NCBI GenBank assembly: GCA_034687125.1
Contig: JAQGBZ010000250.1
Coordinates: forward strand, 1-64,000
Source of the DNA: Neelides folsomi
Lineage: Eukaryota > Arthropoda > Collembola > Neelipleona > Neelidae
Reading direction: 5' to 3'
Length of the DNA stretch: 64,000 nucleotides
Shown: piece by piece, positions 1 to 11,632 of the stretch
Position numbering within the stretch: position 1 is the first letter of the stretch
How the letters are laid out: every line of letters starts with the position of its first letter
The notes under the pieces: model-generated
What the model saw: only the letters and a program-made list of their open reading frames with translations
The model's database searches: none
What the model was told of the DNA's origin: nothing
Made by a program: the position numbers and the translations under genes

Positions 1-1192
1 TAAAAATAACAATAATTGCTATTTAACTAATGAACGATATGTAATAATTATCGAAAATATATTCGAATCTTATGTGTAATGTAAAAGATTTCTTACTTAC
101 ACCGATATATATTCATACCCAATTAAGAGTTCAGATTTGTCATTTTTCTATGTCTCTAACTTGTCAAATACATTTAAGTTACCTATTACCTTACCGAAAA
201 TAATTAGAAAATGTATTTTGTTACCTCATTGTAATATTTCTCACACTTATATACCTTTTGTTAACATGATTAGAAAAGTTAATAAACATTTAAAAGATAG
301 AAATACAAGTAATTCTTTTGTCATATTAAGATTCTACCTAAAACTCATAGTTGACTTTTATTTGACTAATTTATTATTTAGAAATATTAGTCACATTTGA
401 CTAATTTATTATTTAGAAATATTAGTCACATTTGACTAATTTATTATTTAGAAATATTAGTCACTAAGAAGTAATATATAAGTAAAGAAGAAATCCTCTC
501 AAACGATCTGTTGCTGACGATGGCAAAAAAAAACACCCCGCGTGTGATCAAACGTCGTAAAATGACAGCAAGACGTTTAAACAAATAGTAATTAAGTAAT
601 ATAATTTTATAATTTTACTTATTTACGATTAATTATTAAAATAATTAACTAATTAATCAATTTTAGTTCTCAAATATATATATTTGTACGTTGTGTCAAC
701 TGCACTACTTATGTGTGCTAACTGTACTCCATTATCGAGTACAAATGGCACGAAGTCAAATTTTAATTTCTAATTTATATTAATATTTAGAATATCGCTA
801 AATAACTTTCTATTTTATTACTTTGTAGTTTAATAGTATGTTTAATAAAAAAGTTTCTTTAAATAATTTATTTATTGTCATAAAGCTTCTAAAATTAATC
901 TTAAAAATTTTTGTGCCAACTGTACCCAGTTTCCCCTACCTAAAAATTAGTCAAATATTAGTTACATTGTTGTTCGGGTAAGATTTGAAATATAAAAAAA
1001 TGCTCATTGTTTTCACATTTAACCTTTCACACGTTACATTTGACAAGGTAAATTTAATTACCGAAATCTATTCAAACCATTATCATAAAATCATGTAGTA
1101 TAAAGAGTAGAACTCAAATAGGTCAGAATTAGTTGGAAAACCTTTGGAAGATTCTGTTTGAAAAATATAATAAATATTCTGGTTTCTCCAAA
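1..1192. other. AT-rich intergenic region upstream of the acyltransferase
   Basis: No gene is supported here. The stretch is AT-rich and its open frames are short and low in complexity. It contains the 35-bp tandem repeat described separately, and a short basic frame at 520-588 that I do not accept as a gene. The promoter or a 5' untranslated exon of the acyltransferase starting at 1193 may lie here, but no clear signal is visible. Confidence 0.5.
361..465. repeat. 35-bp tandem repeat, three copies, each unit a small hairpin
   Basis: Three essentially identical 35-base units begin at 361, 396 and 431. Each unit opens with TGACTAAT and closes with ATTAGTCA, so each can fold into a stem of at least 8 bp around an AT-rich loop. 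Function unknown. Confidence 0.85.
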
Positions 1193-3519
1193 ATGCGTAA
1201 AATTTTTTTAATGAATTTTCTTTATTTTCGAATTTTAACATTAATATTTACTTTATCATTATACTTAATAATTCCAATATCAATCATTCTTGTATGGATT
1301 CCAATCATTCTAGTGAGAAAAGTAATAACAATTTTGAAAAGATTTTTTAGACCAGATTTGGTAAAAATTTTAAATTCACGAAGTGCTCTCTTAGCCGTTG
1401 ACCAATTGGACAATCAACCTCATTCAACACTGCTAACTTCATTTGATCTTGAAGGTTCATTTAATCTTAAAAAATATCAAGAAAGTTTTTGTGACAAAGT
1501 TCTCGAAGCAAGACATCCAAATGGAAATTTTATTTATCCAGAATTAACACAATATTACTCAAATTGGCTCGGTTTTTCATTTTGGAAGAAAGATGAACAT
1601 TTTGATATTTCGAACCATATTAAATATTTAGATATGCCACAGTCTTTAACCGACGAATGTAAATTAAACGAAGATATAAAACATTTAAAAACCATGAAAT
1701 ACATTGAGAAATTCCCCTATGCTTCAAATAGAAGTCCATGGGAGCTTTTGATCATTCGGTCGAATCCTTTTGATCCAAATGAAAGACGCGAAGAACAAAG
1801 AAAAACGAGAGTGATTCTCAGATGGCATCATGGTTTATGTGATGGATATTCCATTTTAAACATAATTATTTCCTGGTGCAAAAATAAACCCATTCAAAAA
1901 TTTCCTAAAAGGCATTCGTCCAAGATGATTAAAATGATGAGGAATTTATTGGCTGGCTTTGTTGCTCCTTATCATATAAGCAATCAATTGATCAATTCGT
2001 TCGACAGAAATCTTTGGCATTTACCTGAAAAAGAATTGTCAAAAGAATGGAATGTGGCAATGTCTTCAAATATATCAGTCAATTTAATTAAACAAATTAG
2101 AAAGAATGCAGGTGTTGGATTTACTCCAGTATTAATTGGAGCAATTGGGCAAGGGCTCAAAAAGTTTTGGATAAACAACCTTCAGTTCGACAGTGAAATT
2201 CATGCAGTGTTGGGATTACCTTGGCCAAATCGTCCGCATAAAATGTGCAATAACTGGTAATTAATACACTAAATTGACCATTATTAAATTATTATTAATT
2301 AGCATAAACTATAAATGCAATTATATATGGCGATCGAGTTATTAAGTATATAAATGAATGAAGGATCACACGAGGCTTAAATTAGCAGCTTATAGCATTT
2401 GCTATTATTTAAGAAAACCAGAATCGAGAAACTCAAAAGCTTGCAGATTTTAATTAATTAAAACTCCTTCAAAAGTAAGGAGATTAGCAATTTTAAATAA
2501 TTTTTATATTGAAAATAGTCAACTAAAAATAAATTACTCAAATGACAATTAATTTTAAGTGAAATCCATGAATTTAAGTAAAAAAGTGAAAATACATGTA
2601 ATGTAATAGGAAAAAGTTAACTATTTTAAACTCCAATAATCTTTAAGTTTTGCGGGAGTAAATTTTCTAATTTAATTATAGTAAACCGATATCGTAGAAT
2701 TTAATTAAAATTAAATAGTATTATCAAATGCCCATTATTTTTAATAATGATTAAATTTACATTAATGTAAGAAATGTTAATATTTTCAATCTCATTGTTT
2801 AGAGTCTTATAACCAAAATCAACAAATTAAGTCACGAAAAGTATTTTGTATAAAGTAAATAAATATATACTCTTTGTTGACTTTAAAGATTTAAAGTTGA
2901 TTTTAATTTATCATTAATCTAATCATTCATTATGCATCATATAAATTTAATTAATATATATTTGTTCATAAGGACCTTCGGATATGTTCAACTCCCAACA
3001 AAGGAGAAATCGTTTATAGAAGCCACGAAAGTTTGTGAAAAAAGATATAGAACATTGAAATCATCGCTAATCCCGATTTCAAATTACGGATTTCTCTTCT
3101 TCATTGGTTTACTGCCAAATTGTTTAATAATACATTGTAAAAATGTCGTTGCAACTTCAATCATTTCAATTGTGCCTGGACCAGAAGAGCCAATGTTGTT
3201 TCTTGATGGTGAATGGGAATTAGAAATGAAGAATATTTTCTTTTGGGGTGGTCTTACAAGAGGCAATGCAGGTATTTTTTAAAACTTAATATAAATTAGA
3301 TTCACATTTTTAAAAAATCATGCCTATACAGACCATTTTCAAATTATTTTATGGCTTTTAGGCATCGGAATATTCATTTTTAGCTACAACGGAAACATCA
3401 AAATCGTCTTAAGCGTTGATAGTGAAATAATTTCAGAACAAGAAAAAATTGATGAATTATTAGAACAAATAGTGCAAGAATTGGAAAATTTTAATTATAT
3501 TTGCAATTATGATGTCTAA
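1193..3519 (+). CDS. wax ester synthase/diacylglycerol acyltransferase-like O-acyltransferase (WSD family)
   Basis: Exons are 1193-2256, 2973-3271 and 3362-3519, giving 506 aa. The start is the first ATG; a stop codon (TAG, 1130-1132) lies in frame upstream. Residues 5-45 are strongly hydrophobic and suggest a membrane anchor, probably in the endoplasmic reticulum. The family signature HHxxxDG is present as HHGLCDG, with the His pair at about residues 212-213. Near the C-terminus comes VPGPEEP, then the segment FFWGGLTRGNAGIGIFIFSY typical of the WS/DGAT C-terminal domain. Family members transfer acyl groups from acyl-CoA to fatty alcohols or diacylglycerol, making wax esters or triacylglycerol. 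The substrate here cannot be told. The gene runs tail to tail with the P450, with 87 bases between stop codons. A non-coding first exon upstream is possible. Confidence 0.88.
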
Positions 3520-3606
3520 TTACAATAAATTCATGGATCTAACAGTATAATTATCCAGTTGAAAATATAAATTAACACAACAAATTAATACGAAAACACA
3601 TTTCTT

Positions 3607-5864
3607 TTATCTTTGCTTAAAGATGACTTTGAATGGCCTGGGAGGGCAAACAGGGCCAGGAATTGGTTCAGTCGATGGATGAGGATCAGCAGGATCTGGA
3701 TGAATAGAAAAAATTTGAAGAATTCCACAAAGAAACAAAAAGAGTTCATCTTTGGCCAAATTTTCCCCAATGCAAACTCTTTTCCCTGTGGAAAATGGCA
3801 TATAAGCATCCGGCTTCACAATGGTTTTCTTATCCGCGCTCAAAAATCTTTCCGGGTTAAATTCTTCAGGCGACGGGAAATTGACAGGATCATAATGAAC
3901 TGCGTAGAGATTGAGCAAAATCATGGTTTCTTTTGGTATAAAAAACCCATTGAATTCAACATCTTCAATTGTGCTGTGCCAAACATCCAGTGGGATTAAA
4001 GATGAAAGTCGCATTATTTCCATTAAGGTGGCTTCAGTATACGGCATGCTATATTTAATGCATCAATAAGATATAATTTTTAAAACTTTAAATAAAATGA
4101 ATACAATAATTATTGATATGACTGAATATGACTGAAATAAAAATTAAATTACAATTGACGATCTGTTAATGACGGAAGTCTCGATTTTCCTACGACTTCA
4201 TCAATTTCCGTTTGAACCTTTTTCTGCCACATTTCATTCTCACTCAACGATAAGTAAAGCATTGCCCATGATAAGGTATGGCTCGTCGTTTCGGAACTTG
4301 CAAAGAATAAGTCCATGAGAACCGTTTTCAAGGATTCCTCTATGAAAAATTCATAAATTCTTAATTATTCATTTAAGCATTTAAAACACATGTCATAAAC
4401 ACTCGAACTTACTTACAAGTTAAGAATAATATAATGTATTCCTATTATTATAATAATGTAAAGTTATTATATAACAATTTCCATTGTTTGTTTTTTGACT
4501 ATAAAGTGTGAATAGTGAGAATATTCTCATGTATAAATGGTGTGGATGAAATTACCTCCCATTTCCTTGTAAAAGCTCGATTTCGGGTCTTTGGTTTTAA
4601 AGATTTCATCAATGTAAACGTCGATAAAATCTCTGGGATTATTTTCAACAAAGCTCGTTTTGTGCTCGTCAATAAACTTCTGAAGAAACTTCCGAGTTAC
4701 GGGGATATCACTCATAAATAATGTATATCCGCTCCATTCAGGAGCTAAGCGAGTGAGCCATGGCATAAAAAGTGCTGCTGGACTTGGATCAGCCATTAGC
4801 CTTTAAATTAAATAACAATTTAATGACAACTGAGGTTAAACATATTATTAAATAAAAATGAAGCTATTCAAATTCCCACTCTGTCATCATCTTGATAATT
4901 TCCTGCAATTGTGGATCGTCTTGTGAATGTCTCGCACCTGCCATCATTGTCCAAAGAGCATTTATCACTGCTGTGTTGAACCGATTGGTTGTGGCAGTTG
5001 GTTGTCCTGATTCTTTCTTCAGTCTGTCAATCAACTCCACGACCTCTTCATTGATCAAACTCTCTTGTGATTGTTTTCCAAATCCGAAATCCCTCAAGTT
5101 TCTCAAACAAAATCTCCTTTGTTCACTCCACTCCTGACCTTCAGTGAAAATAATTCCTGAAAAACAATTAAATGAGAGATGGATTAATATTTTGAATGGG
5201 GTTAAAAAGAAAATGTTTCATTATGTAATAATGCATTAATCACAATTACCTTTGGCTTTTCCTCCACTTCTTTCGAGTGAAGGCCTTAGTTTTGGACGAC
5301 CACTGAATGCGTTCATGTTTAAAGCTTCTTTGATCATTTTGTAATCATTGATAACAACTGATCTATGTTATGTTATAAGACAAACTTATATAAATATAAT
5401 GAAAATTTTAAATAGTTAATTATAAACATGAAAAATTTTGTATTAAAACCTGAAGCTTCCAAAATCACAAGATAATATTGGTCCGTATATGGCAGCCCAT
5501 TTTACAAGAGTTTTTTGTGGCAACTCATCAAATAAATGCAAATGACCGATAAGTGGAAGCCCCCATGGTCCTAAATAGACAAAATTATACACAATTAAAT
5601 TGAATTTTAGTTTAAGCATATCAAGTTAAGAATGACAGATATTATAAAACTGGTAGTATCTACTATACTCAATATACCGAAAGCATACATAACTTTCCTT
5701 AAAACTGTCTGAAGATCTACAGATACATTGAATGTTAAATGCTTCTCTATTTTATTTTTTCTCATTTTTTGCTTACCTGGAGGATATCGCTTGGGTCTTT
5801 TTTGATCAATCAAATAAATTAAGAGGAGCAAAACGAGAAGAATGGAAAGAAGAAACAGCAACAT
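3607..5864 (-). CDS. cytochrome P450, CYP2 clan, microsomal
   Basis: Seven exons: 5864-5777, 5570-5450, 5362-5253, 5156-4880, 4800-4556, 4339-4153 and 4048-3607, giving 489 aa. The N-terminus is a Leu-rich membrane anchor followed by the Pro hinge YPPGPWGLPLIGH, which places the protein in the ER membrane and in the CYP2 clan. The I-helix reads FFASSETT, with Ser where the usual (A/G)Gx(D/E)T(T/S) motif has Gly. The K-helix ExxR is EIMR, the PERF motif is NPERF, and the heme-binding loop is FSTGKRVCIGE with the Cys ligand near residue 435. It should be a haem-thiolate monooxygenase using NADPH-P450 reductase. The substrate is unknown; the CYP2 clan includes both hormone-synthesis and detoxifying enzymes. 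The exon 4/5 junction relies on a weaker donor (GTGGGA). Confidence 0.93.
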
Positions 5865-7596
5865 GATGGTATTTTATGTAGATCTTCGTATTCTCTAAGG
5901 TTAAGAATTAGGGCTATCGATGGGATATTATTGTTACAAAATTACCAAGTTTATTGAGTATTCAATATATCTTTTTTATTGGAAGAATAATTAGATGTCA
6001 CTGAAAAAATGTCAGGTTTCAATTTTAGCTGGCTCAATCGAGACAGGAATATACCCAATGAATTTCAAGTAGAATGACCTTGATGTCCGGACAAGAATTA
6101 AAGGTGAATATATGTAAGGTTCACAAAATGTACACATATTTGTATACTTTGTGTCGGAAGCTATTAAGTATGCACCTGTTATGCTTTGTATAAAATGATA
6201 TGTCAGTAAAAACGTCTAACTAATGCTTTTCATAATATTTAAGCTTAATACATTTATAAAGCCAATGCCAAACTATCGTGAAGGAAAAAATTATAATTTT
6301 CTTCTACAGAAAGACATTATTACGTTGAGATTTGGGGTGCAATGAAAGTTTATTAGTGTGAATGCAGCGTGGGTATTACTCATTGGAATATTGAATCAAA
6401 CTTTTCAAACTATTGTATGCATGTAAGTAATGCGAATGTAGGATAATATAATATAATTACTTAATGTTAGTGCAACAGCTAACAAATGTATAAAAGATAT
6501 ATGTATTCTAATATACATATACTGTGCTTATAGGTAAAACTTATATTTAAAAATACTAGACTTGTGTTCCTTATTTTAATTACAATGGTCGTGTCAATTA
6601 GTAATGGCGCCGACGTTTTAAAAATTATAGGGCTGAAAAAATATTTAATTATTATTTAATATCTTAAAATGCAGAAATTATGAATGCATAATTAATAAGA
6701 TGCAAAGAGGAATGTTAAAAATATAAGGAAAAATTGCATCAACCCATTTCATGGCATAGCCAAAAAGGAGGAAACACCATCGAAAAGAAAAATTTAATGA
6801 GTTTAATTTATTTCTTTTTCACCTGAAAATAAATCAATATTTAATACTCAATATTCATTATCAAGCACGCATATTTATTCCTTCTCGATTGAGCGATAAA
6901 GTTAAAGTTTCTTAATAGCTTTGGCATTGAATCTACTATAAAATAATTTGAGATTGTTTCAATTTTATCCTATTATGCTTTAAAAAATCTAATTTTTAAA
7001 ATAAATAATAATCATAGCATAGATAATAATCCAATAAATAAGTACATTATATGTAGATATGTAAGTACATTTGCTTTGAAAAGTTAAAGATTTGATTTAC
7101 AGCATTTACAGTTACTTATGTTATTTCAGATGGTGAATTTCTTAAAGACGACGACGAAGACATTCATTTTAAATGTATTTTTGCACAGCGTGAATTACAG
7201 GAGGTATATAAAATATAATATTTATGTATACATACAAATAGATATTATCTATGTATTTGATCAAGAATGCATGAAGACAACTTTAATACTAAATGTATGA
7301 AATAAACAGCATTCTATTAGAAAAAACTCTATACAAATGTAATTTACAATAATTGTAAATTATTTAATAATGTATTTGGAAAACGCAATTAAAGTGAGAC
7401 AAATTATATAATAACTAATAACTTATACATATAAGTTTATATTAAAATGTAATTTATTAAAATTGTATCTAAAGAAGTAACAAAAATTTAAACTTATTTT
7501 AAAAATTGAGTTTGACTATTGAATTATTGTAATTATAGGCATTGTTGGGTCTAACATTAACATTATTAACCAATCCCATTGATTAAAATTACATAC
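5865..7596. other. intergenic, AT-rich
   Basis: No coding exon or RNA gene is recognised between the P450 start and the small secreted-protein gene. The P450 promoter should lie just above 5864. Short open frames here are low-complexity AT and lack splice context or family resemblance. Confidence 0.5.
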
Positions 7597-7899
7597 TTAG
7601 CGACCCCTTGTATGAACCTCATCAGGCCCAGGCTGAGGAAGAGGGCCACCATGACTTGATTCACCGCATAATCTGCATTTGTCATTTCCACCATCTTCAT
7701 CGTAATAAGAACCATCTTCATCTCCGGAGTCATCACGAATTTCTCGACTAATAGAATTTGGATGGTAGTGGCCTTTATGTATGTTGTGAGCAGAATGTCT
7801 TGATATGTATGGACTTCCACTCGTTTGACTCAAATTTAGGAATATTGTTAACAATAAAATAAAGCACACAAATTGTTTCCACATTCTAAAAGAAAACAT
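7597..7899 (-). CDS. small secreted acidic peptide, unknown function
   Basis: Single open frame of 100 aa. A hydrophobic stretch (FVCFILLLTIFLNLSQTSG) near the N-terminus looks like a cleaved signal peptide. The mature part has a His-rich patch, an acidic run (DDSGDEDGSYYDEDGGND), then CRLC and a Pro/Gly-rich tail. I recognise no family. The in-frame ATG at 7899 is one possible start. A strong acceptor-like sequence (TTTTCTTTTAG) lies between it and a second ATG at 7884, so the coding part may begin at 7884 after a 5' untranslated exon. The signal peptide survives either way. The length and acidic His-rich composition are compatible with a secreted peptide or cuticle-associated protein, but this is only inference. 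Confidence 0.5.
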   Translation of the reverse strand: MFSFRMWKQFVCFILLLTIFLNLSQTSGSPYISRHSAHNIHKGHYHPNSISREIRDDSGDEDGSYYDEDGGNDKCRLCGESSHGGPLPQPGPDEVHTRGR

Positions 7900-8995
7900 T
7901 TTTTCATATAAATGAAATTCATTAGAATGGTTATAATGTTATAATACATTTAATGTGTTTACGTGCTGTAAAATAACGTGTTGTAAAATAAATAATTGTA
8001 AAATAAAATAAATGTTAAGTTACTTGATGATTAATTCGATTGTGATCAGATATATCAGAATTTTTAAGTCTGGGTAATCAATATTATGCGAAGATATTGA
8101 ACTTTGTCCTTTGAATATTTTTAAATAATTTTTCCCTCTCTTCGGTTAATATTGAAGTGAACGTAATTGTATAAACTTTGTTTGTAGGAGATTGGTCTAT
8201 TTCTGTTGATTTCTGATTGAAACTCTTTCACTTCTTATAAGAGGAGACAATAAGGAAAATTGTTAATTGAAGATTTTTATGACGATAAAGGCTTTGGATT
8301 GAAGTGGTCAAATGATCCAATTCTGAAAAGGCAAATTGATAATTAATATATGTTTAAATTGTCTATAATAATATTTTTCACTTCCTCTGAGATTAAAAAT
8401 ATAATAAATCAAAATGTCGTCACTATACACTGATAATTTATTCATATGTTATGTATGTATGTAGTTGCTAATAATATTCATACCTAGATAATCTATAATA
8501 AACGGAGTCACGTCAGAAGTTCATTAAAATGACCAAATAAATACACTTTTCTTGTTGTCTATTAGTCAGAATCAGAACTGTTAAAGATTCAATTTATACT
8601 CTTATTTATACTAGAGAAGATCAAAGAATGACTCACTAGTTCTCAATCTGCAAGTTGATTGAATTAATGTAATGGTATTTTTATTTGAATGCAATTAATT
8701 CAATATCGCATTAAAGAGTAAAGAGCCATCAGGTTCGAACAAGCATCTGTAGGTACCTTAACTAAGGATTTGTCATCAGCGGGGATCTACACATACACAC
8801 ACCTGATGGGACTACGGGACAAAGGTTATTTGCAAAGATTTTGTTAGTGAAAGTACTGGAATTTCCTATATCTTTGTGAGTCATTTAACCCTAACAGATC
8901 TTTGACATTTCCTCTTTAGTCAAATACAGACAAGTACTTAACAAGATTGCAAGATAAAAAATGTTTACCATATAGTGAATTTACAATATTATGTA
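7900..8995. other. intergenic, no feature recognised
   Basis: AT-rich sequence between the small secreted gene and the mariner-type element. A mildly GC-richer patch near 8730-8830 contains no cloverleaf or coding frame that I can support. Confidence 0.4.
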
Positions 8996-10316
8996 CAAAG
9001 TGACCTATTATAAGCGTTCATATAGGGAACATTAGATAGATAGCAAAAGCGTCATATAAACGTTATAGTAGATGCTCGAAGAGTCCACCGTTCTGTTCTA
9101 GACATAGTTCTACTCTTCTTCTTAAATTGTTGAGTAACATTTGAGGTGTGATCGCATCTAAGGCAATTTGAATGTTTTGCCTCAATTCAGCAAGGGTGTG
9201 GGGATTGTTCTGATAAATGTTATTCTTAATGTGAGCAAAGAAAAATGAATCTGGTGGGGTTAAATCTGGAGATCTGGAATTATTCTTCCAGGGAACCACC
9301 GCTCTAAAAATTCCATGGTTCGAGTAGATTTATGGGCTGTGGCGTTGTCCATTTGGAAAAATGTATTTCCGATTGATCCAAGGGGTAAGTCGTCCATCCA
9401 ATTTTCAACCATTCTTACATATCTTTCGCTATTAATGGTTTCTTCAAAAAAATAGAAGAAAATTCTCCTTCTGGGCATCGCGACCCAAACTCCAATTTTC
9501 TCCGAATGAAGTGGAACCTTTAAAATAATGAAATGATTTAATAAAAGATTTATTTATTATTTATAAATTAAAAACTTACTATATACAAGTATTCGATGAG
9601 GATTTTCAGCACTCCACCACCGATTGTTTTGAGAATTAACATATCCGTTAAGTTGAATCCATCCTTCGTCTGTCCAATACATGTCATCCAGTTCGACACA
9701 ATCCGGAGACACGTGGGTCAAAAGCCATTCACAGAAGTTAACTCTTCTTTGATGATCCACAGGAAGCAATTGTTGAGTTAAATAAACTCGGTATGGTCGT
9801 AATTTTAAATCATATTTTAAAATTCGTCGCGTTGATTCTCTTGAAATTCCACTTTGAGAAGATAATTTCCTAACTGATTTTCCTGGGCTTATTCCAATTG
9901 CAGCACTTACATTGGTAATGTTCTCCTCAGTTCTAACCGTTGGGGATGGTGGATTTTCCCATTGATAACACTTCCTGTTAGCTTAAATTTATTGAATAAT
10001 TTTGGAGTTGATGTTCTATTTGGTGCTTCTCTTTCTGGGAACTCCTCTTCAAACGCTCTTTGAGTTCCCTCAATATTCTTATTGTTAGAAATGCTTCAAT
10101 AATAAAAATTCTTTCAGCCAAAGAATAATAAGTTGATGCCATGATTGTAACTTTTAAATTACGAAACTGAGAAAACATCTTATGTTTTATAACTAAAACT
10201 TACTTGTTAGCTTAGAATTATAAAAAAACGTTTTCGGCGTAACGACAGAGTACTTTATGACGTTATTCCTATCTTTCTAATGTTCCCTATATGAGCGCTT
10301 ATAATGGGTCACTGGA
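8996..10316 (-). mobile_element. mariner-type (DUF4817 subgroup) DNA transposon, degenerate
   Basis: Inverted terminal repeats of roughly 40-60 bp bound the element. The left end from about 9000 and the reverse complement of the right end to about 10311 share GTGACCYATTATAAGCGYTC and continue through ATATAGGGAACATTAGA. TA dinucleotides at 8994-8995 and 10317-10318 could be the target duplication, but the outermost bases match poorly. The interior holds a minus-strand transposase of the Tc1/mariner superfamily, broken by frameshifts (separate entry). The exact ends are uncertain by a few bases. Confidence 0.85.
9063..10142 (-). pseudogene. broken Tc1/mariner transposase
   Basis: On the minus strand the reading starts with MASTYYSLAERIFIIEAF, resembling the DUF4817 helix-turn-helix of arthropod mariner-type transposases. 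It then changes frame to reach a PNRTSTPKLFNKFKLTGSV segment, and again to reach RTEENITNV. The next part, through LKLRPYRVYL to WTDEGWIQLNGYV, is open. The catalytic acidic residues are visible as WTDE, FQMDNATAH and SPDLTPPD. A further frameshift separates the second and third of these near 9290. A 60-70 bp stretch around 9522-9587 with a GTATAT donor and an AAAG acceptor looks like an intron, and removing it joins ENPHRIL to VPLHSEKIGVW. At least three frame breaks mean no functional transposase. Confidence 0.85.
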
Positions 10317-11212
10317 TAGTAGCACGTAGCACTAACCATAAATGTTACCCATATAATGCCATATATGGTATATTAATAGTGATATTTTGGCCCCTGGCTT
10401 TGACGGTAAATGAATGAATGAAAACTCTTTGATTCAATTGCAAATGTTAACTGATTTCAATGAGTAAGGCGACTAAATAAACTTCGAGATCTTTGTACAA
10501 TTTATATCAAGTCTGTGAACAATTAATACTTCCCAAATACAATATTTGCAAAATATATCGGTTCTCCAAATTTGTTAAAAGATGTCTGTACAATTTACTA
10601 AGAAAATGCCATTTAAAAAGAAAATTAGACTAATTGTAAAGGTAAGTCGAATTACTCTCGAACAGGAAGTTAACAGTTGAATGATGAGAATAGGAACGAA
10701 TAACTAATGAATTTATATATATAACACAAAAGATAATTTAAAGTTAAAACATCTTACTTAATTTAAAATACATAATTATCTATACTTTATAAGAAAATAA
10801 AAAATGTAAAGTGGTCTGCTTAAATTCAATATGGTTTACTAATGAGATCATAAAAATATTCTCTGAATAATTCAACGATTAAATTGAAAATGTAATAGAT
10901 TCTAAAAATCGAGTTGTCGAATGAGATGCAATTGAAAGAATGTTACAATGAATATTCATAAGAGCAATTCCTTTATTCTTGAGTTTATATATGGTATAAA
11001 TATATTTGCAAATTACTTTAATTTTACTTTTAAAACTTTTTACTTATAAAATGGAATAAATGATTGACGACAATAATGATTAATTATTATAGGTAATTAG
11101 TCTAATAAGTGTAAAAACAAAATAAATAACTAGCATTATTATAATACTTATTTTTAATATCACAGTTCATATTTCCGACCTTATAAAATTACACAAAGTT
11201 TATTTACTAGGA
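10317..11212. other. intergenic, no feature recognised
   Basis: AT-rich sequence without a supported coding exon. It contains the presumed 3' flank of the 139-aa secreted-protein gene (stop near 11213). Confidence 0.4.
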
Positions 11213-11632
11213 TTAATAATTAAAAATTTTTCGGATAATTCTCATAGTTTTCTTAGTTCTCTTTGTCGTTGTGGTCGGAGGTAACGTCGACGTTTCAACA
11301 CAATCTCCATTAGCGTTCCAAAGTTGACTTTGACAATCGGGCGACTTTGTTGGGCTTACACCAATGATGGCTGCAAATGTATTCTCCTTGCCATTAAATA
11401 ATTTATCGACAAAGGCGCTTCCATCTTCGTAGTAATCTGGATCTGACTCCACTGATCCCATCAGTTCCACTGGTGGTTTTTCAGCTTCAATAAATTGTGG
11501 TTCTTTGGCTAGACCGAATGCTCGACTTTGGAAACGGGAGGTCAATTCGCTCCAGAGTGGAAAAGCGCTTGAACTTTGAAGGAACGTTGAAAGTGTGAGG
11601 AAGAGGAAAAACGTGAAATTCAATCCCGTCAT
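11213..11632 (-). CDS. secreted protein of unknown function, 139 aa
   Basis: The start chosen is the ATG at 11632 because the peptide then begins MTGLNFTFFLFLTLSTFLQ followed by SSSAFP, a clear signal peptide with a likely cleavage site. Just upstream the minus strand reads CTTTTATTACAG, a good splice acceptor, so a 5' untranslated exon probably precedes it. An open frame extends further upstream to 11704 but would put an unrelated hydrophobic run ahead of the signal. The mature protein has an acidic middle (ESDPDYYEDG), a single CQSQLWNANGDC pair, then a Thr/Pro-rich mucin-like run (STLPPTTTTKRTKKT). No known domain is recognised. It lies between two transposon relics on the same strand as the other secreted-protein genes. 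Confidence 0.55.
   Translation of the reverse strand: MTGLNFTFFLFLTLSTFLQSSSAFPLWSELTSRFQSRAFGLAKEPQFIEAEKPPVELMGSVESDPDYYEDGSAFVDKLFNGKENTFAAIIGVSPTKSPDCQSQLWNANGDCVETSTLPPTTTTKRTKKTMRIIRKIFNY

Noticed and set aside
520-588. 22-codon basic frame MAKKNTPRVIKRRKMTARRL...
   Set aside because: Short, no conservation evidence, no splice context; its slightly higher GC alone is not enough.
1133-1192. N-terminal extension of the acyltransferase from a TTG codon at 1133
   Set aside because: A stop codon (TAG) lies directly upstream and the first ATG at 1193 gives a normal anchor.
8725-8760. GGTTCGAAC resembling a tRNA T-loop
   Set aside because: No acceptor stem, D-arm or anticodon arm can be built around it.
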